From assembly GCF_949628215.1 (NCBI RefSeq), contig NC_134288.1, positions 9,617,682 to 9,681,681 of the forward strand: a stretch of DNA of 64,000 nucleotides. The letters run 5' to 3'. A program made the translations under genes and the position numbers. Numbering within the stretch: the first letter of the stretch is position 1; each line of letters begins with the position of its first letter. The stretch is from Phalacrocorax aristotelis. Lineage: Eukaryota > Chordata > Aves > Suliformes > Phalacrocoracidae. Of the stretch, positions 50,935-62,612 are shown one piece after another. The notes under the pieces were generated by a model. It saw only the letters and a list, made by a program, of their open reading frames with translations, made no database searches and had not been told where the DNA came from.

Positions 50935-53900
50935 CTGAAGAAGTAAAAATGAAAAAATAAACAAAAAGCCCCAACAATGTCACCTGTTACTCACAAAAAT
51001 TAATCTTCCAAAATCTGAATTTTTTTTAACTGGATTTATTCTCTAATCAGTCTCAGCTTTCATTTCTGTCTTAAGTCCTTTCTTTCTCTCTCTCTCCCTC
51101 TCTGATTTACAGGTAAGCTCACCTTCATTTCACTGACAAACAGCAACTGTACTTGTACCTATACTGTTGCCTAGTCTGCTCACTAAAAGTTCAACTCACC
51201 TGGGTTTTGATTTTTTGTTTGAAGTGCTCTCAAAGGTTGAAGCGTCCACCTGTATCTCATCTTCATCCTGCAGAGCTGCTTCCAGAGCTGCCTGAACTTT
51301 GGGAGCAATGGCTGGACCTTCATAGTCTCTCGTTGTTCGGCTGGGCATGTCAAGTTCCAGTAATACAATGTTCTCTGCCTGAGACAGTAAAAGCAGTATC
51401 AAAGTCTGCACTTTTTCATACAAATTGCTTCTTTTCCCTTCAGAAGCTTATTCTGAAATACTTTATAAATGCATGCAGGACACTGTAAAAATTTACATCT
51501 CATAGAGGAACTAACCATCCTCTGAAATTCACAATTGCCTGATCAGGAGGGTGAACATGTGAAGATTGTAAACACATCTGGGCTTACCCTGTACCGAGCC
51601 TCTGGACGAATCATCATGGACGTCCTGGCATGTTGGCTCAGTGGCCTTTTATATCCTACAGCAGATACCGGTCTTTTCATCATCTGCTGGTTACTAGAGA
51701 AAAATGGATATTCAGTCTATTATACACCAAAACCAAAGGCTCCTTTTGGAGTTTATGAGCCAAAACATCTGCAAATTTCACACAGAAATATATTTTAAGA
51801 GAACAGAAACTACCTAGGCTGCATTTGCAGGAACAGTTCTCTACAGTCAAGAGACAAGAAGATAAGATGGTTATCCTGCATCATCTGTTCCAAAAGGGGA
51901 GGATCTCTACATATTTTTACTATACAGACTGCAAATACATGCAGCTGCATCCAACTTTCTAAATTTGCTGTAGAGAACTTTCTGTGTAGAAAGTCAGGAT
52001 CTAGCCACAGCTCTCAGAATAATAATTATGATAGCTTTCCTGTCTAAAATAGGAGATAAATATGATAGGAATTTACTGCTATTTTATATGGTGAATGCAC
52101 TATTACATGTATTTTACATATAATTATTGGGCTCATCTAGAAGAAAAATCCTAATTTTCCAAGAATTTTCCTACTGTACATTCCTATTTTATTCAGCCTA
52201 GTAAGAGGAATAAAATTTTTTATTTTATTGTGCAGCAAGAAGCTATGAACTCTGGAGGACCAGTTTAAATCCCCAATTCAATCCCTCTTTTGGGGTACCT
52301 TGTTCTTGACAACTAGAGGGTTTTCTGTGACCTATAATTCCATCGCAAGAAAAGATCAGAAGTACACTCACTCCAGACGGGTTATGGGATGGAGTTTCCA
52401 CTGGTCTTCCTCTTCATCAAAGAATGATCTGTTCATGATCTTATTCTTTTCTTCCAAGGGAATAAAATTTTCAATGATCAGGTGCCTACATGCAACCACA
52501 AAAATGGGAAATACACAAGAAACATAATTAGCAGATGACTTTCTCCACTGCTTCTTACCCGCTGACCTAATACAGCCCCGGAAAAGGAGGAAAGTTCTCA
52601 TTTTCTTATGTTTCAGCCTTGTTCCACAAGCATGTGCAATGCAGTCCCTTCACTCCCCACCAAAAGAAACCATCTCTGTTACAGTTAGTAGCGGTCAATG
52701 AAGCGACGTGACTTACTTTAGCTTTAGTTCCCTGGTAAGTTCATTCTGGGTCTGTTCCAGTTCCTGGCGCTCCTTGATGTGCTCTTCTTGGAGATCATGG
52801 ATCTCCGCCTTCACAGCTTGCAGCTTGGAAAATAACTGGAACAGATAACAAGAGCCAAAGCCATAACCTGCCGATGTTCTTTTCACTTTCACACACAAGT
52901 TGATTTTATTCCTAACCCGCTAGACATGGAATAATTTTCCCTTTACCTTTTTGAGTTTTTTGGTCTTTATGTCCACCTCTTGCTGAAGAGAACTATAGGT
53001 CTCCTTCAGCTCTAGTGTTTCCTCGTCCCGACTTTCCATCTGTTGCTGGATCTCTCGCTCCCGACGTTTCTGAAGAAGGTGACATACAATATAAAAGACC
53101 ACAATTACGTTGCCATCTCCAGGCTGACATACATGAAACCAATGCTCAGGATGTTTTTACTTCCCTGGGTTCCAGGGCTTTTGATTTAGCTTCTACTTCT
53201 TCCTATCTTTTGCCTTAAAAATACCAGAAGCATTAACTCTTCTTTGTCTTTATTTTGCTATTAAAATCAGATACTGTGAATAAGTGCTCAGGCTTCAATT
53301 AAATGAATCAAATGTCATGTTTAGATTATTCCATTTTTTCTTTTTATCAATTCATACTAGCCATTGCACTTAAAGAATCACCAAAGAAAAAGCATAACAG
53401 AAAACAAAATTTAGCATGTAGTAAACATCCCTCCCTTGAGCTAACGACTGAACTGTCACTCTCTGAGGTCTTCCAATTATTTTTCATCTACAGACAGCTC
53501 CAATCAAGACAGGACATAAATCTTTAATGTGAAAAGCTGGAAGAAAACTATTATAAACTTTCTTTACATATTTCATACAATGACAGATAGGACACCAGCC
53601 CTTCCCCCTTCTTTTGAGAGTAATGATTGCCATTGAACCAATTTCAGGGTTAACCCTGGGCAAATAGAAGATATAGTTTCTGCTGATACAATGTTTTATA
53701 AAAGCTCTGCAGCTAGGCTTTTTATACAAAATAGCAAATATTCTTCCTTGTCCTACCTGTTCTGCAATTTCCTGTCGTTTCTGTTCCAGGATTTTCTGCT
53801 GTTCATTTGTGTGATCCACAATATTTTTCCCTCCCACCAGAAGCTTGCTTTCCATTGCCTGAAAGGAAAAAAAACAAGCTCAGAAGTTTCTCTCAGTAAC

Positions 53901-55849
53901 CAGAGAATGTAACTTTCTCTCAGTAACCAGAGAATGTAACTTTCTCTCATACGGATACAACTTCTCCAGGGCAGCTCCCTTATTTAACATTCGCTTTCAA
54001 GTCTGCTGCTACAAGAATTGCTATTTCTTAAAATTCCTATAAAACTGTGGGATTAATGAAACAATAACTTTTTTACATTGCTGCAATGTGTGTCAAAGCT
54101 GGAGAACCGAGATACATGCTCTCCTGTTAACAATCGCTTGTTAAGGATGTGTGACAGAACGAAGCATTTTCTGTGCTACAGCTTGTGAAAAGATGTATCA
54201 TCACATTGTATTGTGCTGATTGGTTAAGATCCTTCGAGATCAGCACATAAGAACAATGAAACAACTAATGAATATTGAAATATGTAATTAATGGTGGAAA
54301 TGTCAACTTCTGTCTATAAACAGTTTATTTTAAAATCTCCCTATCTAAACACAAATCACTCTCCTGGAAACTTCTCATGAAATATCTTTCCAAATTGGGG
54401 AACTCTTTACTCTCCCCACAGCCTAAATAAATTTATTTCAAAAAGTACAAGAAGGAAGAATTCTACCTTGATTTTAGCACTCAACATTTCTGTTGCTTCC
54501 TTCTCTCGCCTCAGGTCCTCCATCTTCTTCTCCTTCTCTTTCAGCAGTCTCATCTTTTCTTCTGCTACCAAGCTGTGATCCTCAACTATAGCTTTCTTCT
54601 CAATCTCCAGCTTTTCTTGTTGCTCCCTCCAATAGTCATCTTTGTCATCTCCTTCATCCTCACCCTCTTCAGTGTCCTCCTCCTCCTCCCCACCATCTCT
54701 CCTCCTTTCCCTCCTCTTTCTTTTGCCAATAGACCGTTTTTCCAACTGTGCCTTGAGTCGAGCAATCTCTTCCTGGAACTCTCGTAGCAGAGCATCCTTA
54801 GGATCCTCATTCACTCGCGGCTTGTTCTTGATGTTTTTGGCACGATTGGCATATCTCAGTGTTGTCAGAGTCTCCTCCACGTTGTAAGAGGCAGGGCCTA
54901 TATTGGCCACCATCACAGTTTTGGCATTGCCACCTAATGAGTCTTGAAGTAACCTGGTCAGCTTTGAGTCCCGGTATGGAATGTGTGTGCTCTTGCCATC
55001 TACTAGGGCAGAGATAACATTGCCCAAAGCTGAAAGAGAGAGATTGATTTTAGTAGCTTCTTTTAACCTTTCCCCCTGTGCTCCAGTCTTAGCTTGCCGC
55101 TCGCTGCCTGCAAGGTCTACCAGGTTGAGTTTTCCAACACGGATGTGATTCTCTCCATCAAGTCCTAACTCGCTGCATTCGATAGTGATCACAAAAATAG
55201 CATGAGATCGAGAGCTGTGTTCATTCATGTTGGTGGCACCAACTGAGCGATTTTGGTTTCCCACGTTCATGACGTGCTCTATCTCTTTGACGCTTTTTGT
55301 AACAAAGGAGGACAAATCCTTAACATATACGCCTGTGTCTGGTCTCTCCTTTAACTCCAGCCGCTTGGACTGATCCTTTGATAACAAGTCTCTGATTTCT
55401 TCTTGGTATATTTCCAAATAAGAAGCTCTAACTAGGTATTGCTGATTTTGAGATCTAGAGATGTGGGTGAAGATGTGATCGAATGAATTGGGGATGACCC
55501 CTCTTTTTTCAGGATCACCACGCACCCCTTCCATCGTATATGTTTTCCCTGTCCCAGTCTGTCCATACGCAAAGATTGTCCCATTAAACCCTTGCAGAAC
55601 AGAGTCCACAAGAGGTCTGAAGGTCTCATCGTAGAGTTCAACCTGTTTGGAATTCCAGTCATACACAGCATCAAAGGTGAAAGTTTTAGGCAGTTCATGA
55701 GATGTTCCCCGCAGATTCTTCACTGAGACCTGCCCTAACTTGACGTCCACGTTAACAACTTTTTCATATGAAGCCGTCTTCTCTTTGCTATTCATTGGCC
55801 GGCATCGTACCACCACCCTAACAGACTCAGAGCTCTTTAACTTAGACAT
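50841..55849 (-). CDS. KIF3B: KIF3B, kinesin-2 motor subunit (complete coding sequence, 8 coding exons)
   Basis: The joined exons 54467-55849 (coding part), 53757-53858, 52947-53069, 52717-52835, 52372-52485, 51588-51693, 51200-51378 and 50841-50934 give 739 residues plus stop (human 747). KIF3B pairs with KIF3A and KAP3 as the plus-end microtubule motor for anterograde intraflagellar transport and other cargo. The N-terminal motor domain shows the P-loop GQTGTGKT (96-103), switch I NEHSSRSH (209-216) and switch II DLAGSE (245-250). It is followed by the neck, a basic then acidic cluster (about 375-405) typical of the KIF3B heterodimer interface, a coiled-coil stalk (about 405-600) and a basic Ser-rich tail. 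The C-terminus [12 protein letters not shown] matches human. The start codon lies 57 nt into the second exon; the first exon is non-coding. Confidence 0.97.
51200..51378 (-). CDS. KIF3B: KIF3B exon 8
   Basis: 179 nt with acceptor tctcag and donor gtgagt. It encodes [20 protein letters not shown] through the acidic [17 protein letters not shown] tail region. Confidence 0.95.
51588..51693 (-). CDS. KIF3B: KIF3B exon 7
   Basis: 106 nt with acceptor tctctag and donor gtaagc. It encodes [20 protein letters not shown] and [15 protein letters not shown], nearly identical to human. Confidence 0.95.
51694..52371 (-). other. KIF3B: KIF3B intron 6
   Basis: AT-rich intron; nothing further was seen. Confidence 0.85.
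52372..52485 (-). CDS. KIF3B: KIF3B exon 6
   Basis: 114 nt with acceptor atgtag and donor gtgagt. It encodes [20 protein letters not shown] and [17 protein letters not shown], the end of the stalk. Confidence 0.95.
52717..52835 (-). CDS. KIF3B: KIF3B exon 5
   Basis: 119 nt with acceptor ttccag and donor gtaagt, ending in phase 2. It encodes [20 protein letters not shown] onward, coiled coil. Confidence 0.95.
52947..53069 (-). CDS. KIF3B: KIF3B exon 4
   Basis: 41 whole codons with acceptor ttcttcag and donor gtaaag. It encodes the coiled coil [20 protein letters not shown] onward. Confidence 0.95.
53070..53756 (-). other. KIF3B: KIF3B intron 3
   Basis: AT-rich intron; nothing further was seen. 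Confidence 0.85.
53757..53858 (-). CDS. KIF3B: KIF3B exon 3
   Basis: 34 whole codons with acceptor ctttcag and donor gtagga. It encodes [20 protein letters not shown] and the coiled-coil sequence that follows. Confidence 0.95.
53859..54466 (-). other. KIF3B: KIF3B intron 2
   Basis: The intron carries a 27-bp tandem duplication (53887-53940) close to its 3' splice site. Confidence 0.85.
53887..53940. repeat. 27-bp tandem duplication, two perfect copies
   Basis: Bases 53887-53913 and 53914-53940 are identical, and the first nine bases of a third copy follow (53941-53949). The array begins 28 bp from the exon 3 acceptor, so it sits in or beside the branchpoint region. Confidence 0.95.
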
Positions 55850-55905
55850 GACAGCAGGTCTGAGGCTGGTGTGATTTGATCAATGGATGATCCCGTGCTA
55901 GAAAC
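54467..55905 (-). CDS. KIF3B: KIF3B exon 2 (5' UTR end, start codon, motor domain)
   Basis: The acceptor is tttttag-type, just above 55905, and the donor is gtagaa. Bases 55850-55905 are 5' UTR; coding starts at 55849 and gives residues 1-461. One uninterrupted exon encodes the full motor domain, neck and charged insert. Confidence 0.96.
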
Positions 55906-58900
55906 CTAAAACAGAAACAAAGGAGGAATATGTGAAGGCAGTTTTCTACAGGTGACAATTTTTCACAAAGCCAAAGATTTGACTCATCTATTTGAGCAGC
56001 ATTTTGCATTCATTAAGTTGCAAGGGATTTTGAAGAATAAAAATAATGTACAACATAAAAACTTTAAAAAGGCCTGAACTGAGACAGTGTTATTTTACCA
56101 AACCCTGTCCATCAAACGGTACCATTTCTACAAGCTCTGCTGCGAAAAACCTTCATCAAATCACATTTTACAGATGGTAGAGACCCTTTCCTTCACTCTT
56201 AAAAATAATCATATGGCTTTTTAAACTATTTATGAAAACAATATAGTACTTTGCCATTCTCTTTGCAGTCAGGCTTTTTGTTTTAAATCTCATACTTTGA
56301 AAATCCAGTACTGTCTTGCTCTCTCCACATTGTTCAGGCTCTTGAAAGGTAATCAGTCAGGTGTTTTGATTAAGTTCTTTACCTACCCACAAAAATTCAA
56401 GAGAGATTATAAATTATAAATACATCCTTTTCAGAGTTGACTCTTCTTACGCCTCCTACATATTGACTAAACCTTCTTATCTTTTTGAGACATTTATATT
56501 ACAATCCCCTCACATGTGATGTGATGTGTCATCAGGACCATCCTGCCACAGAAAGTTTAAAACTTATGCCTGGGTTTTCTTAAATGACAGCAGTTCTTTG
56601 GAACACTGCCCAAATGGTTTTTTGCTCCTGTGCATTACACTTCTAATGTCACTTTCTAAAAGCCTACTTACAGAATAACAAATCTCTAACTGGAGTGCTG
56701 CAGCTGCAAGGATTCAAGATAAAAATCATTAAATCATTTGTCCATTTCCAGGCATCACATCCCCTGAATATTCTACATTTCCACACAGGGGAGAACTGAT
56801 GTTACCTTTCCTTTCTATCAATAATCAAGTGAAAATAATTGTTGCATGAAAGTTTTCACACAGCCTTGCGATCTAGCTCACTACAAAGGACATCATTAAA
56901 TCAGTCAAACCTAGCAGAGTCTTCCAACACTTGCAAATATGGTAAAACAAACCAGTAAGGGGACTGAATTACCACAGTGAGGTAAGCTCTGGAATCACTG
57001 GGTAAAGAGGAGGAATATTTCTATCACCTAACTGCAGCGAGGCGAGGGTGCATACTGCTGTAGGATGCCTGTGTTGTGCCCCCACCGAGGGCACAGCTGC
57101 AGTCCTGTAAATTCAGGCCCTTCACACCACAACATTCAAAGTCACTTCTGGTCCTGTGCTTGGCCCAGGGGGCACCCAGGCGCAGCGCAGCCGCCTCCCT
57201 GTCGCTGGACAGCCGCTCTCGGCACACCCATGGCCCCAGAACTCCTTGTCTTTCTGTTCCACTTCCAAACGTCCCGGCCAATGTCGATCTTGATTTGTAT
57301 TTTTTGCACAAGTATCGTCAGCACACTTGAAACAGAGAGCAGCATTCCCTGCTCACATTCAGCAGTGAGCAGAAGGGAAAGCTATAAAGCTGGAGTAATC
57401 CACATCATGGCTCGTATAATGCTCAAGCAACCAGAGAACATCAGGCTGTGAAGTGGACACCTAACAGGATTCGCACTTCTCAGGGTTCTGAAGATAAGTT
57501 TAAGCCCCTTTTGTATCAATTCTTATAAAAATTTCATAAAGCACTCAATCCTTCAAGCCCACCCTCCTCTTTCTGTAATGTGACTGCCCTCTGTGAAAGG
57601 ATCCTGCAAACCAACATTACTGTCCTCCTCAGCTAGAACTTGCACATCTGTTTTTATGAGGAAACTGAAGACAACCGTACTTACTTTAGGTATTTCAAGC
57701 ACAACTGTTCACACAGAGCTATGCTATTTTTTAATTTTTTTTTGGTGGGATTTCCCATAAAAGCCAGCCCAAGCACACTAACGTACTGAAACACGCTTCT
57801 TGCTCCTGCTTTGGTGTTCCAACTGAATCAGGTTTACAAGATTCAGCATTGATCTAAACTCACGATGCATAAGCCCACTTCATGGATCAGAGTCCTTGAT
57901 GACTCTGGGTGGAGAGGAAGAAATGCTGTTGCACCCCCCAGTCATTAGCACAATGAGCTGCCATTTAAAACAGAACAAAAAGACTGTGTTACTACTAAAG
58001 CAACAGCCTTACATGGAAGATCTAAACGGCACAGCTTGTGGAATGCCATGTGATTTCTAATACGCTTTTTTTCCCCAAAAAAATATCTTTCAGGAAGAGT
58101 TCTGAGATCCTTCTGCCAACTGGAACAAAACATAAAGCTAATATCCACTGGAAACCACAGGTGGTGCTGGCACGTGTTCAGTACATTCTCACTGTTCTGC
58201 TACCAGCTGCATCTGCAGCAACCCAAGGATTTTGTCAAATTGGTTTTTATTCAGTAATTGCATGTCTCAGGAGAGCTTCTCAAACAAGGTGACAGAGAAC
58301 TTCAGGAGCAGAGCTAGAGGGCTGAGAAAGGACGCAGAACATTTCTAGCCCAAACCCCAGACTGCCGATCTGCGCTACCAAGAATAACAGAGAGTAATAA
58401 ACCAACAAGTTTAAGAATCGTACAGAAACCTCGATATGGCCTTTGGAACGTTTGTGATAGGAAACACCTTGCTATTCCTGTGGAAGCCTGTGGTAGCTAC
58501 CAGGAGGAAGATGAGGAACATGCACCGAATTGACCAAACTGGACAATCATCCAGAAGCAGCACTTTACAACCTTCACAGTGAATTCAAACTACTACAGGA
58601 ATTTTTTATTGCTTCTGAATAAAAACACTTCCCTCATAATTGACAACTCCAGATAAAGATGACCCTACCATCTGACCCACAAGGAACATGTACTCTAGAA
58701 CACCAACAGAGGAAGAATATGTGAAATGGGACAAGTCTTGCAGAAGCATAAAAAGCAACTCTCCCTAATCATCACGAGTAGCTGTATACACAAGTACATG
58801 CTTCTCCTTCCATACACTCCTGAGATATTCCCATAGTTCAAGTTCACAAGAGACTATCTTTTTGGACAAGTTCATATAACAACCGATGCTTCTTATATCT

Positions 58901-60775
58901 GCAGTATTACGAGGAACGTTCACATCAGCAAATACTCCAATTAGGCATGAATTCTGAAAAGCAGAGCCTTCATTTATTTTAGATAAATAACATCCAAAAC
59001 ACTATTTTGATGAGAAGTGCTGCTTTGTAAGTGATGCTGACTAACATTAAATGATCAGAATTAAGTTAATCTTCACATAGACTGCTTTTTCACAGGAGCT
59101 TGCGTCGCCGTCCACATGCTCACCTGGAAGTTAAAGGTGAAATATCCAGCACATCCCCTCTGTGACAGCTTTGGCAGAGATATACATTGAACAAAAATTA
59201 TGCTGCATATTTGCTGTTCCTCTGGGTATATCTCATCAACACAAGCTTGATAATCTTTTGACACCTTTCCCCATTTCACTGGTAAGTCTCTTTTTGTAGT
59301 CACAGATAAATTATTTCATCCCTGATTTGGGCTATTTTCACAACAAGCTATCACAAATCATCTCCAGTTATTTTAGCTACCGCTGTGAAGTTTACTGGAA
59401 GCATAACAAATTATGTTTCTTCTCAGATTTACCCAAGTGTGTAACTGAAAAATAAAACCAATTAGTTGGCAGTGTTTGTATTCCCCAGAAACTCCATGGC
59501 AACATCTGAGCTGCCCAGATCCCAGCCAGACAGGGATGACCAGAAGAGCTGGGAGGGCCACAGTGCCACTCACTCCTCTGCTACGAGAAGGGGCCTTTGC
59601 TCATTAAATTAGTTCAGCCTAAAGTGACCCGGGCCAGGTCCCTAAGAGCCAAGGTCAAGGTGGAGATGAATGTACTTAAAGCTGTGTTCCAGGTGACCAA
59701 GAGCGGAAAGTGGACAAAAATCAAAGAATTTTTGTTTATTTCAGTTAAGGTAAGGTTGTGCCTGAAAAAAAATAAGTGACACCACAGCGTGAGCATAAGC
59801 TAAGGTAACCACTTCTCATCAGAAACTTTCAGGAGTCGGGACATGAGAGCTCAGCCAGCCATGCCCAAGGAACACTGTGCTTTCACTGGGCACCTATTGC
59901 TTACTCTGCCTCTGGCAGGCTGAAATCCTGAGGTCTCTCTGCTTCCTGGCCTAAGTTTAAAGATCTCAGGAAGAATTTCTTGGTATGCTGCCTAAATCTT
60001 TACCTCACATCTCTCTGCACATCGCCAGAAAACACTTAAAAAATTATACTACTTTCTTGCAGTTTAAATCTTTCAAATATTTGTGGGTTCATAATACCTT
60101 GGCTTAATTGCTACTGTCTTTTACTCTGTCCTAAGCAAAACAGGCCTATTCTGTGGCTGTTCTCCTCTCACCTCCCTGCCAAACAGGACATCCCCGGTGC
60201 CGCTGCCGGAGCTGGGCCACAGCGTGCCTCCTGCTGCCAGGGCCACCACGCGCCCTGATTTCACCTTGTGCCTGCGATCACCTCCGTCTGCTTCAGCACA
60301 GCACCCCACGGGGGTGCCCCTGCCCCGGGGGCCGGCGGGTCCGGGACCCCGAGTTCGTTTCTAGTTACGGGTTCACCCGAGCATCGCCGGCCACCCTCGA
60401 AGCTGCGACACTGGGGTCGCTGGGAAGGGGTCCCGGAGGCGCCTGGACAGCCGGCTCGGGGGACAGGGACAGCGGGCCGTGACCGGGAGAGGAGCGGCGA
60501 CATGGGGGGACCCCGGCCCGGCCCGAGGCCTCGCCCGGGGCAGGGCCCGCCGCCTCCCTCCCTCGCCCCGCAGCCGAGGCCGCGCCCGCGCGTGTAACCG
60601 GGGGCGGCCGCGGGGTGCCCCGGGCTGTCACATCGCGAGGAGCAGCGGGTGGCGGCGGGACCGTCCCACGGGTGAGCGGCCCGGGCCGCGGCGGCTCCTC
60701 GGGGCGGTGGCGGTGGCGGCGGGGCCCCCGCACCGGCGGGCCGGACCAGGCCGGACTCACCTGCGCCGTCACCAT
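55837..60775 (-). CDS. Upstream ORF of KIF3B overlapping the main start codon (spliced)
   Basis: The upstream ATG at 60773-60775 reads 15 nt to the donor, continues from 55905 to a TAA at 55837-55839 and so makes 27 residues plus stop ([16 protein letters not shown] at its N-terminus). It is out of frame with, and overlaps, the KIF3B ATG at 55847-55849. The context of the upstream ATG is mixed (T at -3, G at +4). Any effect on translation is inference. Confidence 0.55.
55906..60760 (-). other. KIF3B: KIF3B intron 1
   Basis: 4.9 kb AT-rich intron between the non-coding first exon and the start-codon exon. A GC-richer patch with several CpGs lies at about 57040-57230. No exon, RNA gene or named repeat was recognised. 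Confidence 0.75.
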
Positions 60776-60870
60776 GGAGCCGTGCGGCCGCCTCCTCCCG
60801 CGGCACCGGAAGCGGCGGGGCGGCCCCGCCTCCTCCCCGCCACCGCCTCTGACGCACTTCCTTAGCAACC
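60761..60870 (-). other. KIF3B: KIF3B non-coding exon 1 (5' boundary approximate)
   Basis: A strong donor (GTGAGT on the minus strand, directly left of 60761) ends a CpG-rich leader, the expected non-coding first exon. It contains an upstream ATG at 60773-60775. The transcription start, set here at about 60870, is a guess from the CpG island and the nearby ETS-like (about 60802-60811) and X-box-like sites. Confidence 0.65.
60857..60870 (-). promoter_or_regulatory. X-box-like RFX site at KIF3B promoter
   Basis: The minus strand reads GGTTGCTAAGGAAG. With a one-base spacer this fits the RYYNYY-N-RRNRAC X-box consensus except for the last base. RFX factors control many ciliary genes, so the site is plausible for a ciliary motor. 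Confidence 0.4.
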
Positions 60871-61125
60871 CGCGCGCCCGCCCCCACGCCGGTACTTCCG
60901 TAACGATCTGTCCCGGCGGCGCCACCGCCTCCCGCTTCCCCCGGATGGAGCCAGGACAAAGGGGCCGCCGCTCCCCCCCATCACCCCCTGCACCTCCCGC
61001 TCCCAGAACCCCCAAAATCCCGGTTTTTTGCCCCAACCGGAGCCTGGGAGGGGCCGGGAGCACCGTGCCCAGCCCTGCTGCAGGGCCGGAGAAGGTGCCG
61101 GCGCTTCGCGGGATGCTGAGCCGGG

Positions 61126-61136
61126 AACATGGCGAC
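61126..61136 (+). promoter_or_regulatory. YY1-type motif AACATGGCGAC
   Basis: It matches the YY1 consensus AAnATGGCGnC on the + strand. It lies between the KIF3B CpG island and the POFUT1 poly(A) signal. In many promoters this motif sits just downstream of the transcription start in this orientation, so it may mark an antisense or divergent start. Confidence 0.45.
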
Positions 61137-61182
61137 GGAGGAAGGAATTTCCATGCACTACGAGTGAATACAAAATCAAGTG

Positions 61183-61188
61183 TTTATT
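61183..61188 (-). terminator. Candidate poly(A) signal of POFUT1
   Basis: The minus-strand AATAAA is the last such signal before the KIF3B CpG island, giving POFUT1 a 3' UTR of about 1.7 kb. Confidence 0.6.
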
Positions 61189-62596
61189 AATTACAAAAAA
61201 TACCTTTTTTTTTTTTTTAAAAAAATTCTTTTCATACACCGTCTTCCCAATACCCTGCGGAAAGGCTGCCCTCCCTCTGTAGTGAGGCGAGGCCGCCCTG
61301 ACGGCATCATCCAAGATCACCAAGCTAAGTGAAATACAAAGACGCATGCAGATGTCTGGCCGCCCAGCTCCACGCTCAGCGACCCCAAAATCACCGAATC
61401 CCACAAATTTCTGGAAGCCAGCAGTGAGGAAACAAGAGACAAGTCTTTGCCACCCTGACACTTGGGGTACCTTCTCACTTATCCCTCTTCTGCTCACTCC
61501 CTTGAGCCTTCAAAGTCCTTCAAAGATCAGGAACATTTCCAAGGAGGGAAAAACCCACTACCAAAAAGACATTTAGAGTTAAACCCCAGTAAATGCTCTG
61601 AGGCAATATTGTTTAGACCATAGCAGAGCACTAGAGGCAGCCAGCCCTGGTACCACCGACTCACCTCAGTGTCACTTATTAAAAAAGGAGCAGTAAGTTC
61701 TGTACTCGGTCTTTGGATAAAACAAAATACAATTAAAGTCACATGAGTACCAAAAGACATTGGTCAAGTTGAGTCTCACCACATGGGGATTATCAGTGTT
61801 CCCAGCACTAAACTGTACTGGGCCAAACGGAGGGGTCTGGGCTGCTGTTTCCCCCTCAGCCAACAGTTTCCACAGTTCTCTCCACCGGAAGCTACCCCCA
61901 CAGACAAGGGTTGTGTTGTCAGAGAGGTTATTTCACGAAGTACAAAAACAAACAAAAAACCCAAACCCACTAACACAGACCTAAGTACGACGTACACCAA
62001 CCCCACTACGGCTACTCTAAAAGTCTTAGCTCAAAACCATTTCCATTTCTACCTCCGCCTGACATCAACAGCTACAACGCTACAAGCCCTAAATCTCCAG
62101 CTCTCAACAGGCTATGAAAGATCTATCAGCTGTGTCCCTGCAAATGCCTTCTCCCCAGCAGTTCACACAAAGACAGGCTGAAGAGGCAGCTGCCATGTTA
62201 AAACATGCCCCCACTGTGCTGCTCTAGCACCAAAGAGATCCAGGTGCCCTCAGCACTGCTGTGAAGCAGGTATGAAATCTCTTTCAACAGGGGAATGGAA
62301 ACAGGCACTGAGGTGACACGGGTCTAGTAAGGCAACAGCAGTACTCGATAAAACCCAGAGCTCATTTCCAGTCCTGAGCTTTACCTTGCACTCCCTTTTC
62401 AGGGACCGTGACATCCCTGACAATACTTTGCACTTAAAAAGAGCTTATGGTCAGTTTTGGACAAGAAGTTTCACAAGGTAAAATTTAAATTTAACAGAAA
62501 AAAAAAAAAGAAGAGGAAATCTGAGCCGCTGCTTCATCACAATTGCTGGTGAACCCCAAATAGTGAGAACGGAGGGCTATATAAACTACATCTTAA

Positions 62597-62612
62597 AAAC
62601 TATATATAGTTT
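62597..62612. repeat. 16-bp perfect palindrome
   Basis: AAACTATATATAGTTT equals its own reverse complement. It lies in the POFUT1 3' UTR with further ATAAACTA-type repeats on both sides. Confidence 0.8.

Larger units (their letters stand above)
60290..61140 (-). promoter_or_regulatory. KIF3B: CpG island and promoter of KIF3B
   Basis: A dense CpG block sits between the inferred POFUT1 3' end and KIF3B exon 1. It contains ETS-like CCGGAAG (about 60806), an X-box-like element (60857-60870) and a YY1-type AACATGGCGAC (61126-61136, + strand). Confidence 0.8.

Noticed and set aside
60261-61497. Long open frames in the KIF3B CpG island
   Set aside because: Same GC artefact: no conserved protein sequence, and they overlap the promoter and non-coding exon.
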